64,000 bases of DNA from Reticulitermes speratus. Its lineage: Eukaryota > Arthropoda > Insecta > Blattodea > Rhinotermitidae. The notes beneath the pieces are model-generated. The model searched no databases. It saw only the letters and a list, made by a program, of their open reading frames with translations, and was not told the DNA's origin. The position numbers and the translations under genes were made by a program. Shown one piece after another: positions 63,440-64,000 of the stretch. The DNA lies in NCBI GenBank assembly GCA_021186555.1, contig JAJKFL010000042.1, forward strand, positions 7,089,281 to 7,153,280, in the 5' to 3' direction. Positions within the stretch are counted from its first letter, which is position 1; each line of letters opens with the position of its first letter.

Positions 63440-63750
63440 ACGGACATTGTATTCATCACATGTTGCCGGACCCTGTGCGTCATACCTTTGCGAATGCATT
63501 TAGGAGTCTTTCATTCCGTAGCCTATCTTATGACAGGTCCATAGCCTCTTCCAAACCGAGTTTCGACAGAGTGCGATCTAGTGCTTCCAATTTCCAATAT
63601 GCTCTCTTTTCTGTAAGGTCATGAAGCAGATACGTCTTCTTCCTCGTCTTCCCGTTACTTCTGTCCTTTCCTCTATCGTTCCTTCAATAACGTGTTTTAG
63701 AAAGCAGTTCCTACGCAAGACGAGACGAATCCAGCTAGCTTTCCTTCTTT
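63440..63750 (-). pseudogene. LINE family 2 (RTE-like) 3' fragment, decayed
   Basis: Minus-strand peptide traces run in the order SWLDSSRLA, ELLSKTRY, GKTRKKTYLLHDLTEKRAYW, KLEALDRTLSKLG, parallel to NWIGHILRRN, CLLKHVIEG, GRRRKQLLDDLKEKRGY and KEEALDRTLCRTR of 6651-7123. Frameshifts and stops break it. The GAAT tail is not clear. Confidence 0.7.
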
Positions 63751-64000
63751 TTATTATTTGTAGGACATTCCACTCCTCCTTGACACATTTAAGAGTACTA
63801 TAAATTAAAAACCCCTTTTTTTCCTAGGCAGTATTTGGAAATAAACCCAGTCATTGAATGGTTAAAGTTTCGCAGCTTCGCCATTTTTCGAGGTCTTAAG
63901 ACTAAATGCTTCTGGTATAAAACCTGTAGATTTGTAAGTAATATGCGTTCGTACAGAAATCCACAAGCTTAGCTTTTGTTTTTCATTAATTATCGATATT
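63751..64000. other. Unassigned right flank
   Basis: No recognised gene or repeat. Confidence 0.5.

Noticed and set aside
1-64000. An autonomous Penelope-like element (reverse transcriptase plus GIY-YIG endonuclease)
   Set aside because: I looked for such frames near each ribozyme element and found none. The elements here are non-coding.

Overview
The window looks like repeat-dominated intergenic or intronic DNA from a large arthropod genome. I suspect a cockroach-type insect, for example Periplaneta. This rests on AT-rich sequence, tRNA-derived SINEs, an RTE-like LINE family I associate with blattodean genomes, and mariner, hAT, piggyBac-like and pogo-like DNA transposons. The species is inference. 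I see no host protein-coding gene with recognisable exons, no stand-alone tRNA or rRNA gene and no CRISPR array. The one convincing intact coding sequence is a mariner transposase at 42514-43584 on the minus strand. Almost all other open frames are chance frames, SINE or tandem-repeat frames, or remains of LINE and transposase genes.

Layout. 0-7 kb: nested palindromic elements with hammerhead-ribozyme cores (0.6-1.2 kb), a hAT-like MITE with a nested SINE (2.7-3.2 kb), and a LINE 3' fragment (6.65-7.1 kb). 7.3-7.9 kb: a 64-bp tandem repeat. 9.7-15.6 kb: SINEs, a hAT-like MITE, and a piggyBac-like MITE carrying a 114-bp tandem array. 16-20 kb: mostly unassigned, with a tiny hairpin MITE and one SINE. 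20.2-21.3 kb: an 18-bp satellite. 22-34 kb: SINEs, LINE fragments, a hAT-like MITE and ribozyme elements. 34-45 kb: pogo-like and hAT-like MITEs, three mariner-type elements including the intact mariner, LINE fragments, SINEs. 45.36-48.68 kb: a 49-bp tandem array of about 68 units. 49.5-60.3 kb: SINEs, a pogo-like MITE with a nested hairpin MITE, and a cluster of ribozyme elements. 60-64 kb: SINEs and a decayed LINE.

The most interesting component is a set of short, mostly palindromic mobile elements whose arms carry minimal type I hammerhead ribozyme cores (CUGANGA, stem II, GAAAC, short self-complementary stem III, GUA or GUC). Three of them (935-1164, 33017-33365, 52621-53142) have 10-12 bp target-site duplications. 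These three share an asymmetric tail of 35, 48 and 35 nt containing CACCGTGCAT at one end only. Hammerhead ribozymes, inverted or tandem terminal repeats and a one-sided tail are known traits of Penelope-like retroelements. I read these as non-autonomous relatives of that group, mobilised in trans. No Penelope reverse transcriptase or GIY-YIG endonuclease frame is recognisable here.

Interactions are parasitic rather than operonic. Truncated LINEs with TTAG or GAAT tails supply the machinery type that moves SINEs. SINE families C and D share a CTTTAC-type tail, suggesting a common LINE partner. The mariner transposase could act on its own termini.
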